Source of the DNA: Acidimicrobiia bacterium | Lineage (GTDB): Bacteria; Actinomycetota; Acidimicrobiia; Spongiisociales; JAHEDJ01 | Direction of reading: 5' to 3' | NCBI GenBank assembly: GCA_029210695.1 | Contig: JARGFH010000021.1 | Coordinates: forward strand, 1 to 60,325 | Length of the DNA: 60,325 nucleotides | Part shown: one piece after another, positions 59,522 through 60,325 of the stretch | How the letters are laid out: every line of letters begins with the position of its first letter | How positions within the stretch are numbered: position 1 is the first letter of the stretch | Notes under the pieces: generated by a model | Told to the model about the DNA's origin: nothing | The model's input: only the letters and a program-made list of their open reading frames with translations | Databases searched by the model: none | Translations under genes and position numbers: made by a program

Positions 59522-59652
59522 TATCGGGGTCGTCTTGTTGAGCACGGCGCCGGGGTGAACCCGTCCTCACGACCCCATCCGTTGGGGGGTTATGGGGCGG
59601 AAGCCGTCAGAGCCAGCCTCCAATTTTCATCCTACGCGGCAGTAGTTGTGCC
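59522..59652. other. Spacer between the terminator and the insertion element
   Basis: No gene seen. It contains CCAATTTTCATCC (59620-59632), which is an inverted, imperfect copy of the TGAAAATTG core found in the IS end to its right. It could be the trace of an older insertion, a target-site feature, or the true outer end of the element. Confidence 0.4.
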
Positions 59653-59665
59653 TGTCAACACCGCC

Positions 59666-59705
59666 TGAAAATTGACCCCCTGGCACCGGTTGAAAATTGA
59701 CCCCC
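59666..59705. repeat. Terminal direct repeats of the IS21-like element
   Basis: TGAAAATTGACCCCC occurs at 59666-59680 and again at 59691-59705, exactly 25 bases apart. Multiple terminal repeats of this kind are transposase (IstA) binding sites in IS21-family elements. Confidence 0.75.
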
Positions 59706-59720
59706 CGGGCCGGGTTTTGG

Positions 59721-60290
59721 TCACTCTGTGTTGTCGGTTGGCACTCTCCCTAGGTCGCGGTCTTTGAGTCGGTAGGAGTCTCCTTTGAGGGAGACGACTT
59801 CTGCGTGGTGGACGAGCCGGTCGATCATGGCTGCGGCGACGACGGGGTCACCGAAGACTTCGCCCCACCGTCCGAACGGTTTGTTGGAGGTGACGATTAC
59901 CGAGGCCCTTTCGTACCTGGCGGAGACGAGTTGGAAGAACAGGTTGGCGGCTTCGGCTTCGAAGGGGATATAGCCAACTTCGTCGACGATGAGCAGCGGT
60001 ATCCGCCCTAATCGGGCGAGTTCGTCTCCGAGCCGGCCTTGGGTGTGTGCTTGGGCGAGACGGCTGACCCAGTCGGTGGCGGTGGCGAAAGCGACCCGGT
60101 GGCCGGCTTGGCAGGCTCTGACCCCGATCCCGATCGCGAGATGGGTTTTCCCGGTGCCGGGTGGCCCGAGGAACACGACGTTCTCTCGAGCCAGGATGAA
60201 GTCGAGAGCCCCGAGGTGGAGCAGTGTGTCTCGTTTCAGGCTGCGTTGGGGGCGTGTCAGATCCTCTGTGTAAGAGGGGTGGCCTGACAT
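59721..60290 (-). CDS. istB: IstB-like transposition helper ATPase, N-terminally incomplete
   Basis: A 189-residue AAA+ protein with Walker A GPPGTGKTHL, ACQAGHRVAFATA, Walker B LLIVDEVGYIPF, SNKPFGRWGEVFGDPVVAAAMIDRLVHHAEV and the C-terminal GDSYRLKDRD. These are the hallmarks of IstB, the helper that directs the IS21 IstA transposase to target DNA. Usual IstB proteins are about 250 residues. The N-terminal 60 or so residues are missing or replaced here by MSGHPSYTEDLTRPQ. The frame stays open past this ATG to the window edge, so the gene either starts further right or has a frameshift near its 5' end. Confidence 0.88.
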   Translation of the reverse strand: MSGHPSYTEDLTRPQRSLKRDTLLHLGALDFILARENVVFLGPPGTGKTHLAIGIGVRACQAGHRVAFATATDWVSRLAQAHTQGRLGDELARLGRIPLLIVDEVGYIPFEAEAANLFFQLVSARYERASVIVTSNKPFGRWGEVFGDPVVAAAMIDRLVHHAEVVSLKGDSYRLKDRDLGRVPTDNTE

Positions 60291-60325
60291 AGTGACCCTG
60301 GCGGTTGGAGTCGGGGTCCGTGGAA

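Larger units (their letters stand above)
59653..60325 (-). mobile_element. End of an IS21-family insertion sequence (runs off the right edge)
   Basis: An IstB-type ATPase gene is followed by a non-coding end with two direct copies of TGAAAATTGACCCCC, 25 bases apart. TGTCAACACC lies at the outer edge (59653). IS21 elements carry istA and istB and multiple terminal repeats, and begin with TG. The istA gene is expected beyond 60325. The exact outer base cannot be fixed without the other end and a target duplication. Confidence 0.7.

Noticed and set aside
1-60325. CRISPR arrays, prophage or a classical defence island
   Set aside because: I saw no regularly spaced direct repeats, no phage structural genes and no restriction-modification, CBASS or BREX markers. 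The only direct repeats are those of the IS21-like end.

Overview
The window is high-GC DNA with many GTG starts and a few TTG/CTG starts, and dense, short-spaced genes. It carries a cofactor F420 gene (CofC), an actinobacterial-type SerC, a paired dynamin-like GTPase operon and many Thr/Ser-rich, lipobox-bearing surface proteins. Together these suggest a chromosome of a non-model actinobacterium, probably in or near Acidimicrobiia. That placement is inference from gene content only. I saw no rRNA, tRNA, CRISPR array or phage structural genes. The only mobile element is an IS21-family end at the right edge.

Layout. 1-1.7 kb: a hairpin, a methyltransferase remnant and two small membrane proteins. 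1.8-4.7 kb: a Na+/H+ antiporter overlapping a universal stress protein gene, and an SDR whose catalytic Tyr is Phe. 4.7-9.7 kb: an orphan MsiK/UgpC-type sugar ABC ATPase, a PIG-L deacetylase, CofC, DUF427, pyruvate kinase and a stand-alone Nfu N-terminal-domain protein. 9.7-15.2 kb: a VanW-family wall protein, an Fe-S PD-(D/E)XK nuclease, a surface protein and a two-component pair. 15.2-19.8 kb: a second PD-(D/E)XK-type protein divergent from a tandem of dynamin-like GTPases. 19.9-31.4 kb: mostly metabolism (an eIF-2B-like sugar isomerase relative, lipid kinase, DraG-like protein, MFS permease, MDR dehydrogenase, AspC-type aminotransferase, SerC, P5C dehydrogenase) ending in a lipoprotein amidase. 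31.4-43.6 kb: an LEA-like protein, an SNase-LTD lipoprotein, an alpha/beta hydrolase, a CoA-disulfide-reductase-like flavoprotein, an enlarged MFS protein, a Cys/Met PLP enzyme, a REC-GGDEF-EAL protein, a sugar dehydrogenase lipoprotein and two coupled membrane protease-like genes.

The most interesting part is 43.7-56.8 kb. It encodes a HerA-like ATPase followed by an AlkX/YcaQ-like winged-helix protein. About 7 kb further on is a tightly overlapping sbcD-sbcC-nurA operon. HerA, NurA, Mre11 (SbcD) and Rad50 (SbcC) are the four partners of the archaeal DNA-end resection machine, here all in one bacterial neighbourhood. Between the two parts lie a tyrosine phosphatase, a fructosamine-kinase-like protein, a class I glutamine amidotransferase and two different glutamine-synthetase homologues flanking an SDR.

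The right end carries gpsA, ychF, two tandem FlgM-like mini-proteins with no other flagellar genes in view, a strong terminator, and then the end of an IS21-like element with 25-bp-spaced terminal repeats and its istB gene. Smaller oddities include two CTGA stop/start junctions where the downstream gene seems to begin at CTG, and a degenerate AGGTTCTAG-like short repeat in three intergenic gaps.
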